Shown here one piece after another: positions 31,523 through 41,209 of a DNA stretch of 64,000 nucleotides. Within the stretch, counting starts at the first letter, position 1. Each line of letters begins with the position of its first letter. The translations under genes were made by a program, and so were the position numbers. The notes beneath the pieces are model-generated. The model saw only the letters and a list, made by a program, of their open reading frames with translations. It had not been told where the DNA came from and did not search any database. The DNA comes from Deltaproteobacteria bacterium (GTDB lineage: Bacteria > Desulfobacterota > DSM-4660 > Desulfatiglandales > HGW-15). The stretch spans positions 1 through 64,000 of the forward strand of contig JAFDEE010000031.1 of NCBI GenBank assembly GCA_019310525.1. The letters run 5' to 3'.

Positions 31523-34500
31523 ATGGGCCTTTCATGCCAATCACCGATTGCGTCTTCAAACAATGCCTCTCGCAGCCTCTCCTGGCTGGATGCCATACAA
31601 AAACCCGAATGGAAAAATGTCACTTTTGACAAGGGGGTAAGTGTCTCCTGGAGTCTCCTGGGCGAGAGAATTCTCTTGGCGCGGACCAAAGGGTACTCGA
31701 CCCTGGTCCACGTAAGCCATGCCCTTGAAATGATGGAGGAGATTATTACAAGGGAGATACCGGGAGGTCCCTTTGTCTTCATTGAGGATTATTCCGATCT
31801 TCAGGGCTCTTCCAACGATTCAAGGCGTTATTACATAGATTTCATGAAAAGACAAAGGCGGCTTGCCGGACTGGTTTTTTTCGGCCTCTCATCTTCCATG
31901 AGCATCAGCATCAGGCTTGCACGTAGACTTCATATAGTCCCCTTTGATGTGCTTATCGCCAGAGATTACTCGGATGCTGTCGGCCTTGCCCTGGAAATCC
32001 TGCAACGGGCCGGAATCAGAACAGGACTCAGATACGAGGACGGCTGGGAGCTGGAAGTTGAAGGTTTCAGGGCAAGATTTGAGATGCTCGACAAGAACGT
32101 CCTGCATGTGGTTGCAAAAGGGTTCATGGGGGATAGGGCGGTGGAGCCTTTTTTCAGGGCATGTGAGAAGGCGGTTGAATCGATAGGATTTTTTGGAAAC
32201 GAGTATCATCTTGTGATCTGTCTCTCGGAATTCAGCGGGATAAGTTATCACGGTAAAAAGAGGTTCATGCAAGGTCTTCTGAAATACCATGAAAAACATC
32301 CATTTGTTGAAAACATTTACTATGGGATGAATAGACGGCTGCGGACGACCATAAACCTTTATAAATCGATTGCCCCTTTCAAGGTAAGGACATGCCAGGA
32401 CCTGGAAAGAGCTTTGGGCTCCCTAAAAGAAAATAGAGGCAGGACACGGCCTATAGTTCGAAAGGGTGTTGACCGTTGCTTGCAGAGGTACGTGGATGAA
32501 CTGCTTGCATTCATCGGGAGCATAGATTGGGAGGCGGATGGGATCGAAGATACCGTGTCAATAGACCCTTCTGACCCCTTCAGGCCTGTAGTAGACGCAA
32601 TTATGCTTGTAAAGACCGACCTGGATTATCTTTTCAAGGAACAAAAGAAGGCAAGGGAAGCCCTGGAGGAAAGCGAAAAGAAATATCGTGATATTTATAA
32701 CAATATTTCTGATTTTCTCTATTTTCATGATCTGGAAGGAAACTTTACGGACACGAACGATGCATGGAAAAGAGAATACGGATTTTCTGACGAAGACCTG
32801 GCGGGATTACACCTCAGGGATATCCTTCCCAAACGGTATCATGCCCGGATCGGGAAGTATCTCGAACGAATAAAGAAGACCGGCAGGGATGAAGGCCTGA
32901 TGACGGTGGTAAGCAAGGATGGCCGTGAACATGTAGTTGAGTATAGAAACTCCCTGGTTTACGGTCCGCATGGGCCTATCGGGGTCAGAGGATCAGCCAG
33001 GGACATTACAAAACGCATCGAGACGGAGAAGGCCCTCCGGGAAAGCGAGGAGAAATACCGTACCATCCTTCAGAATACACAGGAAGGTTATTATGAAACC
33101 GATCTTGCCGGGAACCTGGTCTTTTTCAATAATTCCATGTGTAGGATCCTCGGGTATGAAAGGGATGAATTGCTCAAAATGAATTTTCGGGATTACATGG
33201 ATGGTGCCAATGCAAAAAAGGTATATCAGGTCTTCAACCAGGTTTTTCGGTCAGGGCAACCGGATAAGGGGTTCGGCTGGGAACTTGTCAGAAAAGATGG
33301 AAAGACGGTGTACGTTGAGTCATCCGTCACTCCCATTACGGACAAGAACGGAAAGGTGACGGGATTCAGGGGTGTCCTTCGTGATATCACGGAAAGAAAA
33401 AGGGCCGAGGAGGAGATCAAACGATACAGCGAACACCTCGAAGAGATGGTGCAGCAGAGGACCGCTGATCTTCAGGCCTCAGAGGAGAAATACCGAACCA
33501 TCCTGGCAAGTATTGAGGATGGTTACTATGAGGTCGACCTTGCCGGAAACCTCGTGTTCTGCAATGACGCGCTCTGTAAGATTACGGGATATTCCAGAGA
33601 TGAGATGATAGGGCTGAACAACCGGGACTATATGGAACCCCGGAACGCCCATAAACTTTACCTGAGTTACCATCAGGTCTATGAAACCGGGGTGCCGGTC
33701 CGAAGCGTGGAATGGGAGATGATCTCGAAGGACGGTACAAGAAAACACATGGAAAATTCCATTTCTCTCATCCGTGATGCTGAGGGCAGGCCGATCGGGT
33801 TCCGTGGTATTGTGAGGGATGTTACGGAAAGAAAAAGGCTGGAAAATGAGCTTGTAAAGAAGACAGAACTTGCAAATGCGGCAAGCAAGGCGAAAAGTGA
33901 TTTCTTGGCCAATATGAGCCATGAAATCAGGACACCCCTTAACGGGATACTTGGCATGATTGAATTGCTCAAGGAAACCCGGCTTGAAGATCAGCAGAAG
34001 AAGATCGTTGATTCCATCAATTCCGAGGCCAGTTCCCTTTATGGCCTGATAAACAATATCCTGGACTTTTCAAAGATAGAAGCACGAAAACTGGAACTCG
34101 AGGAAGTGCTGTTCGATCTCAGCCTGATGATAGATGATATCGCTGCGGTCATGAGCATCAGGGCTTCACAGAAAAACCTCAGTTTTAAGATCACCATGGA
34201 TCCGGCTATCCCGTCATGGGTGATTGGAGATCCAGGGAGGCTCCGTCAAATCCTTAATAATCTACTCAGCAACGCCCTGAAATTCACCCAAAAGGGTGAA
34301 ATTGCGCTTAGTGGAGAAGTTGTCGAGGAGTTCGGGAAAAAGGTGAAGGTCCGTTTTTCCGTGAGGGATACCGGCATTGGTATTGCTGAACACAAGCAAA
34401 AGATCATTTTTGAGAGTTTCACTCAGGCTGATACGTCTACCACAAGGCGGTTTGGGGGGACCGGACTGGGCATTTCCATTGCAAAGCAGTTAGCCGAATT

Positions 34501-35887
34501 GATGGGGGGTGAAATAGGGGTTGAAAGCCGGGAGGGCAAGGGCAGCACATTTTGGTTCACTGCGGTTTTTAAAAGAGAAAAAGTCCGACCTGCCCTTTCT
34601 TCACAACAGGTGCCAAATCTCAAAAATCTGCGGGTGATGGTGGTGGACCCAAATCAATCCGGGTTGGTCCGGACATCTACGTGCCTTCGTTCTTGGGGCT
34701 GCAATCCCCTTGGCGTCTCCAGGGGGGCTGATGCGCTTAGAATGCTTGAGGAGGCAAGAAAAAAGGGAGAGCCTTTTGATCTGATCCTTACTGAGGTCCA
34801 CATGCCGCAAATGAATGGGTTTGCCCTGGCCGAAGAGATCAGGGCCATGGGTCCGTTCGCCAAAATACCCATCATCGCCTTGACATCTGCAGGGGCTGTC
34901 GGGGAAGGAGACAAGTGCAGGGAGATAGGGATCCAGGGCTACCTGACAAGACCCATAAATGATGATGATCTACGCAGGGCCATAGAGCTTGTCCTTGCCT
35001 TGCCCATGAAGGGCGGAAAAAAAGGTTACAAGCTGATCACCAGGTATACCGTCTCCGAGATGAAAAAGAGGGCATTCCGAATTCTGCTGGTGGAGGACTA
35101 TCCCACCAACCAGGAAGTTGCCATGAGACACCTGGAGGCGGCAGGGTACCAGGTGGAACTGGCGGAAAACGGCCGGGAGGCCGTCGAAATGTTTAAAAAG
35201 GGTAATTTCGATCTCATCCTTATGGATATTCAGATGCCTGTCATGGACGGCTGGCAGGCAACCGCCGCCATAAGGGAGCATGAAAAAAACAGTGTGAAAA
35301 AACCTATGGGCCATGTTCCGATTATCGCCATGACGGCCCATGCCCTTAAGGACGACAGGGACAAATGCCTTGAAGTGGGGATGGATGATTACATTACAAA
35401 ACCGGTCAGGAGAAAGGAATTGCTGAGTGTTGTAGCCGCATGGCTTAACTCAGGACATAACCCGACAACTTCGGCCATGGGTCCGGACATTATTCGCCCG
35501 GAGGCATCCCATGAGGGACTCAGTCCGACGCATAGGCCGAGGTCGACTGAGGCGATGGACTTTCAAAAGGCACTTGCGGAATTTGAAGGAGACCGCGAAT
35601 TCCTGATGGAGGTGGTGGAGGGTTTTTTACGAAACGCCGATACCCAGATCGAGACTATGCGACGTGCAATCGCCGATGGGGATGCCGAAACGCTCAGGAA
35701 AGAGGCCCATGCAATGAAGGGCGGGGCGGCCAACCTGACTGCCGAAAAAGTGGCACGGTATGCGTTGCGCCTCGAAAACTTGGGTAAGTCCGGGAAATTG
35801 GAAGAAAGCACTCCTGTGCTGAAAATGCTCTGTGAGGAACTGGATTGCCTTAAAAAATATATTAAGGAGAACATTATTGTTCCATGA
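31523..35887 (+). CDS. Hybrid sensor histidine kinase: N-terminal sensory region, three PAS, HisKA-HATPase, two REC, HPt
   Basis: About 1454 aa without membrane helices. Approximate layout: uncharacterised alpha/beta N-terminal region 1-380 (possibly tandem STAS-like), PAS 385-505, PAS 510-640, PAS 655-770, HisKA with SHEIRTP near 800, HATPase 905-1020 ([26 protein letters not shown]), REC1 1035-1155, REC2 1185-1310, HPt 1345-1450 (His in EAHAMKGGA). PAS2 and PAS3 are close copies. REC1 is degenerate: the phospho-acceptor Asp is Glu in LILTEVHMP and the acidic pair is altered (MVVDPNQ). REC2 is complete (LILMDIQMP). I favour the ATG at 31523, after AGGGAGGAG; GTG 31505 or ATG 31508 are possible. 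A partner regulator follows at 36083. Confidence 0.85.
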   Translation: MGLSCQSPIASSNNASRSLSWLDAIQKPEWKNVTFDKGVSVSWSLLGERILLARTKGYSTLVHVSHALEMMEEIITREIPGGPFVFIEDYSDLQGSSNDSRRYYIDFMKRQRRLAGLVFFGLSSSMSISIRLARRLHIVPFDVLIARDYSDAVGLALEILQRAGIRTGLRYEDGWELEVEGFRARFEMLDKNVLHVVAKGFMGDRAVEPFFRACEKAVESIGFFGNEYHLVICLSEFSGISYHGKKRFMQGLLKYHEKHPFVENIYYGMNRRLRTTINLYKSIAPFKVRTCQDLERALGSLKENRGRTRPIVRKGVDRCLQRYVDELLAFIGSIDWEADGIEDTVSIDPSDPFRPVVDAIMLVKTDLDYLFKEQKKAREALEESEKKYRDIYNNISDFLYFHDLEGNFTDTNDAWKREYGFSDEDLAGLHLRDILPKRYHARIGKYLERIKKTGRDEGLMTVVSKDGREHVVEYRNSLVYGPHGPIGVRGSARDITKRIETEKALRESEEKYRTILQNTQEGYYETDLAGNLVFFNNSMCRILGYERDELLKMNFRDYMDGANAKKVYQVFNQVFRSGQPDKGFGWELVRKDGKTVYVESSVTPITDKNGKVTGFRGVLRDITERKRAEEEIKRYSEHLEEMVQQRTADLQASEEKYRTILASIEDGYYEVDLAGNLVFCNDALCKITGYSRDEMIGLNNRDYMEPRNAHKLYLSYHQVYETGVPVRSVEWEMISKDGTRKHMENSISLIRDAEGRPIGFRGIVRDVTERKRLENELVKKTELANAASKAKSDFLANMSHEIRTPLNGILGMIELLKETRLEDQQKKIVDSINSEASSLYGLINNILDFSKIEARKLELEEVLFDLSLMIDDIAAVMSIRASQKNLSFKITMDPAIPSWVIGDPGRLRQILNNLLSNALKFTQKGEIALSGEVVEEFGKKVKVRFSVRDTGIGIAEHKQKIIFESFTQADTSTTRRFGGTGLGISIAKQLAELMGGEIGVESREGKGSTFWFTAVFKREKVRPALSSQQVPNLKNLRVMVVDPNQSGLVRTSTCLRSWGCNPLGVSRGADALRMLEEARKKGEPFDLILTEVHMPQMNGFALAEEIRAMGPFAKIPIIALTSAGAVGEGDKCREIGIQGYLTRPINDDDLRRAIELVLALPMKGGKKGYKLITRYTVSEMKKRAFRILLVEDYPTNQEVAMRHLEAAGYQVELAENGREAVEMFKKGNFDLILMDIQMPVMDGWQATAAIREHEKNSVKKPMGHVPIIAMTAHALKDDRDKCLEVGMDDYITKPVRRKELLSVVAAWLNSGHNPTTSAMGPDIIRPEASHEGLSPTHRPRSTEAMDFQKALAEFEGDREFLMEVVEGFLRNADTQIETMRRAIADGDAETLRKEAHAMKGGAANLTAEKVARYALRLENLGKSGKLEESTPVLKMLCEELDCLKKYIKENIIVP

Positions 35888-36082
35888 AGAGAAACACCGT
35901 ATCCGTCCTGAGCCCTCGTATGAGAAGTAGTTTGTCTTTAAAAGGGCCGTATGTGATGGCAAAAGAAACAAGGGTTGGGAGAGTGTGTCCCCTCCTGGGC
36001 TGGCTGTTGAATGCGATGAACCTTCCCCGGGATTTGAGCTGATACGGGGACATGCCCTGAACCAAAATCCGCGGGAGATGAG

Positions 36083-37363
36083 ATGATGAGGATCCTTGTT
36101 GTCGACGATGAGCTTGTCAGCAGGAAAAAGATGCAGAAGATCCTGAGTAATTTCGGTGAATGTAGGTCGGTGCAGAGTGGAAGGCTTGCGATTGAGGAGG
36201 TAGAAGAGGCGTGGAGAAGTCACAGGCCGTTCGATCTTATCACCATGGATATCTCGATGCCTGATATGGATGGGATAGAGGCCGTGTATGAGATCAGGGA
36301 AAGAGAAAAGGACCTGATAAGACCTAATGGGGTAAGAACGAAGATCATTATGGTGACATCCCACGCTGACAAGGACAACCTGATTACCGCTATCCAGGCC
36401 GGGTGTGACGATTATGTGGTGAAACCTTTTGACCGCAAAATACTGGATGCCAAGATAGCGAAGCTCTTTCCCCATTCCATGACGTCCCCGTACATTTCCG
36501 CTCCTCGACCTCAACGAAGCAGGGAGGAGATCATCGCGGAGATCAGCGAGGAGTTCAGGCGGGGAGAGATTGATTTGCCATCGTTTCCGCGTATCGGGAT
36601 GCGATTCAAGGAATTGGTAGAAAAAGGGGCGGGTTTTCAGGAGATGGCCGACCTTTTGAAACAGGACGTGGCTATCTCCGCCAAGCTTATCAGTATGTCA
36701 AACTCCCCGTTTTACCGTGGGGTAAAAAAGAATATTTCCTTGGAACAGGCGATAAACCGTTTGGGGGTTTCCATTACGAAGCAATATGTATATGCGATCT
36801 GCAGCAAGGAGTTCTTTGAAACGGGAAACCGGCTCTTCTCGCCCTTTGTGGAAAAATTGTGGCGGCACAGTCTCGCCTGTGCCTATGCCTCGGAAGTGTT
36901 GTCCGGTGTCCTTGGGGTATGGGTACCAGAGGATGCTTTCACGGCCGGCCTTTTGCACGACATCGGAAAACTGATCCTGCTGGATGTCATCAGCAAACTG
37001 GAGGAACATGGGCAGGCAGGAATAATGCTCGAAGACAATACGATATCAGTACTTCTCGAGAAATTCCATGGTGAATTCGGTGCAGGCCTGCTCAAAAAGT
37101 GGGCCTTTTCGCCATTGCTTGTTGAAATTGCGCGGTACCATAATGATCTTTCCGGGTTAGGCAATTCCTCCGGGGAGTTGCTCGTTGTTCATCTCGCCAA
37201 CATGCTGGTAAAGAGCATGGGATATGATGTTTCGGGGGCAAACGTGGAAAACGTGCTGGAAACGGATTCCGCCCGCCTTCTGAATATAGGACATGAAGGG
37301 ATCTTAGAGGTGAAGAGGCTCGTGCAGGAACGTATGGAAGAACTGGGTGATATCCTCAAATGA
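36083..37363 (+). CDS. Response regulator with REC and HDOD output domains
   Basis: About 426 aa. REC occupies 1-130 (VVDDE, phospho-acceptor Asp56 in ITMDISMPDMDG, Thr in MVTSHAD, Lys in VVKPFD). An HDOD domain follows at about 155-360 with LPSFPRIGMRFKELV and GLLHDIGKLILLDV. HDOD proteins lack full HD phosphodiesterase metal sites and act in signalling, often with c-di-GMP or cell-cycle control. The gene is 195 nt downstream of the hybrid kinase in the same direction, so the kinase HPt is a likely phosphate donor. GGGAGATGAG precedes tandem ATGs; either could start. Confidence 0.88.
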   Translation: MMRILVVDDELVSRKKMQKILSNFGECRSVQSGRLAIEEVEEAWRSHRPFDLITMDISMPDMDGIEAVYEIREREKDLIRPNGVRTKIIMVTSHADKDNLITAIQAGCDDYVVKPFDRKILDAKIAKLFPHSMTSPYISAPRPQRSREEIIAEISEEFRRGEIDLPSFPRIGMRFKELVEKGAGFQEMADLLKQDVAISAKLISMSNSPFYRGVKKNISLEQAINRLGVSITKQYVYAICSKEFFETGNRLFSPFVEKLWRHSLACAYASEVLSGVLGVWVPEDAFTAGLLHDIGKLILLDVISKLEEHGQAGIMLEDNTISVLLEKFHGEFGAGLLKKWAFSPLLVEIARYHNDLSGLGNSSGELLVVHLANMLVKSMGYDVSGANVENVLETDSARLLNIGHEGILEVKRLVQERMEELGDILK

Positions 37364-37431
37364 ACATGCATGACAGTGATAGGGGGAACGTTCCTGCTTG
37401 CTCATAACTTTTTTGGGAGGAGGGGGTTATC

Positions 37432-38016
37432 ATGAAAAAGTGGGGGAAGGTTGTCTTATTCGTGGCCTTTATCCTTCTTGCGGTCGGGTGCGCCGGATCG
37501 AGCCCTTACATGCGGCAGTCTTCTCCACCGGGCGACAATCCACCCGCGGACAAGGCACGGGTCTATTTCATGAGACCTTCGGGTTTCGGGTTCGCGGTCC
37601 ATTTCCAGATATGGGATCGGGAGAACCTCATCGGGTTGGCCCAGGCGAAATCCTACTTCGTTTATGAATGTGATCCCGGGAAGCACCTTTTCATCGGCAT
37701 CGCCGAGAATAAGCGTGCCGTCGAGGCCGATCTGAAGGCAGGAAAGAGTTATTATATCCTGACCCAGGTAAAGATGGGTGGATGGAAGGCCCGAATGGGC
37801 TTCATCCCGGTCAGGAGGAATTCGGAATACTGGGACCAGGTGGAGCGATACAGGCGGGATCTTCTCTTCACCTCTCCGGACAGGGCTCAGTTAGAAAGGT
37901 GGCTGGCCGCCAATGGATCTAAGGCCACGGCCGTAATCCGCCACACCATCCAATTCCTGGAGACCCCCGAGGGGCGGAAATATGTTGAGTACCTTGGAGA
38001 AGGGGACGGCAGATGA
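37432..38016 (+). CDS. DUF2846-like lipoprotein
   Basis: About 194 aa. The signal peptide MKKWGKVVLFVAFILLAVGC ends in lipobox AVGC. The mature part starts with a Ser/Pro-rich linker (SSPYMRQSSPPGDNPP) and then ARVYFMRPSGFGFAVHFQIW, GKHLFIGIAENKRAVEADL and GKSYYILTQV. This pattern resembles DUF2846, small beta-rich lipoproteins of unknown function. A strong GGAGGAGG site precedes the ATG. It follows the HDOD regulator by about 70 nt and is convergent with the radical SAM gene ending at 38033. Confidence 0.75.
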   Translation: MKKWGKVVLFVAFILLAVGCAGSSPYMRQSSPPGDNPPADKARVYFMRPSGFGFAVHFQIWDRENLIGLAQAKSYFVYECDPGKHLFIGIAENKRAVEADLKAGKSYYILTQVKMGGWKARMGFIPVRRNSEYWDQVERYRRDLLFTSPDRAQLERWLAANGSKATAVIRHTIQFLETPEGRKYVEYLGEGDGR

Positions 38017-38032
38017 CAGGACCTGGGGCACC

Positions 38033-39397
38033 TCAACCGTTGAGAGATCCTGGGGAGGGTTGATTACACGAGCTTTCCCTTTTTATTCTCTTTAAGCGGT
38101 GGTGGAAATAGCGGATGAGGCCGCGGATGGATTTCCAGCTTCGAAGGTAAAAGGAGAGGTTTGCCCAGATTAGCCAAAACTGCAATTCAAGGCGCGGGAT
38201 CCTGGGATGATCGAAAACCGCGTGAACGGCATCGAACTTGCTCCAGTCTCTCTCCGTGATCCTTTCCTTCAATTGCTCATAGAGCGCCGTTCCCGGGTAG
38301 GGTGTAAGGAGAGTGAACTGAGCCGTCTGCGTGTTCAGTTTCCTGGCGAAGCGGATAGTGGCCAGAAGATCCCTTCTACTCTCTTCCGGCGCCCCCAGGA
38401 TATATGCCGCGAGGACTTCGATACGGTTTTTGCGGAAGATTTCTACCGCCTCCCGGACCTGCTCCGGGCCGATTCCCTTGTGGAAACGCTTTAGCTGGGC
38501 CGGGCTGGGGGACTCGACCCCCACGAAGACGTTCCTCGCTCCGGCCTCGGCCATGTGCTGTATCAAGTGGGGATTTCGAACGGCGGTGTCCGCCCTGCAG
38601 AAGCACCACCAGTGAACATCCAGGTCTTTTTGAAGGATTCCCTCGCACAATTGGTGGATCCTTTCCGGTGAGCCAAGGAAGTTGTCGTCCAGGAAGGCAA
38701 CGGCCCTGTATCCCAGGTCCTTAACGAGGTATTCCAACTCCGAGAGGATGTTTTCGGAACTCCTGGCCCGCCACTTAGGGCCGTCGAAGCTGGTGGAGGA
38801 GCAGAAGCGGCACCCGTAAGGACACCCACGGCTGGTGTGAAGGGACATCAGGGGACGGGTTCCCAGGCGGGAAGGGGCATAGAGGGATAGGTCCACCAGA
38901 TCCCTGGCCGGAAAGGGAAGGGAATCCAGGTCATGGATGCGTTCGGGGGGGGCGGTATCCTGGGGCCCGCCTGGAGCAGGAAAGATCAGGCCGGGGATGG
39001 AGCCGGGGTCTCCACCATTTTCCCAGCAATCGAGGAGATCAGGGAAAACCTTTTCCCCTTCCCCCTTGACGACGGCATCAACATGGCCCGATGAGAGGAT
39101 TTCTTCCGCACAGAACCATGGATGGGGTCCTCCCATGACCACCCTGGCACCGGCCCCTTTGGCCAGCCGGGCCAGTTCGCGGGCCCAGGGGTAGCGGCTG
39201 GTATCGCAATATATGCCGACGACATCTGAGGAAGAAAAGTCGGGCCGTCGGCGTTCGACCGCCAGATCCGCGACCCGAACGAGGTGCCTTCTGGCTCGAG
39301 CCGCGGCGGCCACGTAAAGGAGGCCCAAAGGTGGGAGAAGGATCCCGGCACGACGAAAGGTGTCCCGGGACGGAGGGTTCAGGAGAAGGACTCGCAT
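38033..39397 (-). CDS. B12-binding-domain radical SAM protein
   Basis: About 454 aa. The N-terminal cobalamin-binding-like domain has VLLLNPPSRDTFR, LPPLGLLYVAAAAR, VMGGPHPWFCAEE and VKGEGEKVFPDLLD. The radical SAM motif GCPYGCRFC lies near 198, followed by VAFLDDNFLGS and FVGVESPSPAQLKRF. The last 80 residues are rich in Trp and basic residues (WLIWANLSFYLRSWK), perhaps membrane-associating. It is a paralogue of the enzyme at 29646 with a different C-terminus. It follows the aminotransferase gene by 39 nt in the same direction. Substrate unknown; relatives act on hopanoids, porphyrins or phosphonates. Confidence 0.83.
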   Translation of the reverse strand: MRVLLLNPPSRDTFRRAGILLPPLGLLYVAAAARARRHLVRVADLAVERRRPDFSSSDVVGIYCDTSRYPWARELARLAKGAGARVVMGGPHPWFCAEEILSSGHVDAVVKGEGEKVFPDLLDCWENGGDPGSIPGLIFPAPGGPQDTAPPERIHDLDSLPFPARDLVDLSLYAPSRLGTRPLMSLHTSRGCPYGCRFCSSTSFDGPKWRARSSENILSELEYLVKDLGYRAVAFLDDNFLGSPERIHQLCEGILQKDLDVHWWCFCRADTAVRNPHLIQHMAEAGARNVFVGVESPSPAQLKRFHKGIGPEQVREAVEIFRKNRIEVLAAYILGAPEESRRDLLATIRFARKLNTQTAQFTLLTPYPGTALYEQLKERITERDWSKFDAVHAVFDHPRIPRLELQFWLIWANLSFYLRSWKSIRGLIRYFHHRLKRIKRESSCNQPSPGSLNG

Positions 39398-39436
39398 GTC
39401 AGGTCGGGATTAGATGAAGCAAGGGTTTAAGGGTTT

Positions 39437-40354
39437 TCAGCCTACCGGAAAGAGCCAGTGTGCAAACCTTTCGTCCTTCCCGGCCACGATGTCGTTCAAC
39501 AAGGCCGAGATCCTGCCGGTGACGGCACCTGGGATGGGGGAGAGAATTCTCTCCTCGCATCTCTTTACAGGTAGGACTTTCATGGGGGTGCAGGAGAAAA
39601 AGATTTCTTCTGCGTTTTGGAGGAGTTCCGGCGGAAACCTCCCTTCCCTCACTTCAATTCCAAGGGTCTTTCCCGCCTCTATGATGGACTTGCGGGTGAT
39701 ACTCTTCAGGACAGTGCCTTCGGACGGGGTCAGCAGGACACCATCCTTGACCAGGAAGATGGATTCGGTGCCCCCCTCTGCCAGGAATCCTTGGGTATCC
39801 AGCATGACGGTAAAGTCAAAGCCCTTTTCCAGGGCCTCTTTTCGGGCCATCATTCCGTTGAGATAATTTGCGGCTGCTTTGGCCTCGATGGGAACGGTTT
39901 GGGGATCCAGCTTGCGCCACTTTGAAACACAAAGGGTGGAGCCCTCTGAGTGCGGGGCCTTGAAGCCTCCCAGATCCTCCGAGGGAACAACGACAAATAC
40001 TGCAATGTCCAGTTCCTGGGGGGGCGGCAGTATCTCGAAAGCCACCTGGGAATAATATCCAAGGACCTTGATGGTCCCTTCCCGCACCCCGTTCTTCCTG
40101 ACCGTTTCGGAGATGGCTTCACCGAGGACACCCTTGGAGTACGGAATAGTCATGCCCAGCAGTTCTGCGCTTCGAAAGAAACGGTCAAGGTGTTCATCGA
40201 GCCGGAAGACGGCAGGTCCGGAGGGGGTTTCATGCAAACTCAGCACCTCAAAAATGGCGGAGCCACGGGAGAAGCTGTGGCTCATCATGTGGACGGTTGC
40301 CTGGCCCCAAGGCAGGAATTCTCCGTTCAGGTAAACGATACGGTCTTCCAGCAT
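39437..40354 (-). CDS. Class IV PLP-dependent aminotransferase (IlvE/Dat/PabC-like)
   Basis: About 305 aa. It has the fold type IV pattern: YLNGEFLPWGQATV at the start, the PLP Lys region IEAKAAANYLNGMMARKEA, then GFLAEGGTESIFLVKDG. Members are branched-chain aminotransferases, D-amino acid aminotransferases or aminodeoxychorismate lyases; the sequence alone does not separate them. I start at the ATG at 40354, which has GGGGAGG 8 nt upstream; a longer frame to 40537 would add an unrelated tail. About 190 bp without a gene separates it from the DUF2007-like gene upstream. It is co-directional with the radical SAM gene 39 nt downstream. Confidence 0.85.
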   Translation of the reverse strand: MLEDRIVYLNGEFLPWGQATVHMMSHSFSRGSAIFEVLSLHETPSGPAVFRLDEHLDRFFRSAELLGMTIPYSKGVLGEAISETVRKNGVREGTIKVLGYYSQVAFEILPPPQELDIAVFVVVPSEDLGGFKAPHSEGSTLCVSKWRKLDPQTVPIEAKAAANYLNGMMARKEALEKGFDFTVMLDTQGFLAEGGTESIFLVKDGVLLTPSEGTVLKSITRKSIIEAGKTLGIEVREGRFPPELLQNAEEIFFSCTPMKVLPVKRCEERILSPIPGAVTGRISALLNDIVAGKDERFAHWLFPVG

Positions 40355-40542
40355 TTCAAGAACCTCCCCTTTTGTTCGTGTCGTTACAAATAACAGGGCC
40401 CCGGAAGACCCTGTGTGGTGTCCTTGGTAAACGGCAGGCAGTATAGGGAAAAGTGGAAAGCGGGTCAAGGGCGTCCCGATCTGTATGACGGCGGCGGATC
40501 GGTTCCGGGAGGTCACCTGAGGAATGGAAACGCCCAAAAACT

Positions 40543-40782
40543 TTATTCCTCATGGGCCCCGGCTTGCCGTCTCAATGTGTGGAGGATTTCCAAGATTTCG
40601 GATCTGTGGGATTCCTGGCCCAGCACGGCGCCCCAGCCCATTTGGGTCTGGAAGAGGCCGTCATAGGCCGTGTCGTGATAGGATCGAATGAGGTGGGGAA
40701 CGCCGCGTTCCTGGAGGACGGATCGGAGGAGCATCGCTTCGATCTGGTTTTCAAGGATGGCGATTTCAACGTATCCGTCCAT
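40543..40782 (-). CDS. DUF2007-like small protein
   Basis: About 79 aa. The pattern EIAILENQIEAMLLRSVLQERGVPHLIRSYHD followed by a Gly-rich strand and a final helix (SEILEILHTLRR) resembles the DUF2007 'putative signal transducing protein' family, a small ferredoxin-like fold seen alone or fused to other domains. No signal peptide is seen. No strong ribosome binding site is visible before the ATG, so the exact start is uncertain. It lies 189 nt upstream of the aminotransferase and may share its transcript. Confidence 0.7.
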   Translation of the reverse strand: MDGYVEIAILENQIEAMLLRSVLQERGVPHLIRSYHDTAYDGLFQTQMGWGAVLGQESHRSEILEILHTLRRQAGAHEE

Positions 40783-41209
40783 GGGGAAATAGGGGCCGGG
40801 TGATTGGTTTTAGAATCCATCCGCCCGAAAGGGGCGGGAAGGACATCCTGACTTTACTTTTTTACAGGAAATTCGAAAGATTGGCAATGGCTTAAAGTCC
40901 CGGGGCCGGGAATATAGTGAAATATTTTTACCTGCATGATTCCCGCAAAAGAGTGCTGCCTGTTCATTGTTTTTTCGCTCTTGCCATCGCTGATTCCTTT
41001 GGATATGTTGATCCGGTGAAATAGGCTGCAAAGCCTCGGGCGGAAGGATTCCTATCCCACAACCGGTGTGTCCGGAAGGGATTGGTTTGTCTTTCTATCG
41101 CCTCATTCGGGCAGTGAGAGAAACCTGTGCCTTCCTATCCGGGGCAATAGCCTTGATCTCGAATAAATTTGCTTGCTTTTAAGGGGGAGGGAGGCGACCC
41201 TAACTGACA
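40783..41209. other. Intergenic region between divergent DUF2007-like and mfd genes
   Basis: No gene is supported here. The hairpin CCGCCC-GAAA-GGGGCGG lies at about 40820-40836, with no U-run. The middle (40900-40990) is AT-rich and could hold promoters, but I cannot fix a -35/-10 pair. A purine-rich AAGGGGGAGGGAGG at 41181-41194 looks like a ribosome binding site but is 16 nt from the mfd GTG. Confidence 0.3.
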
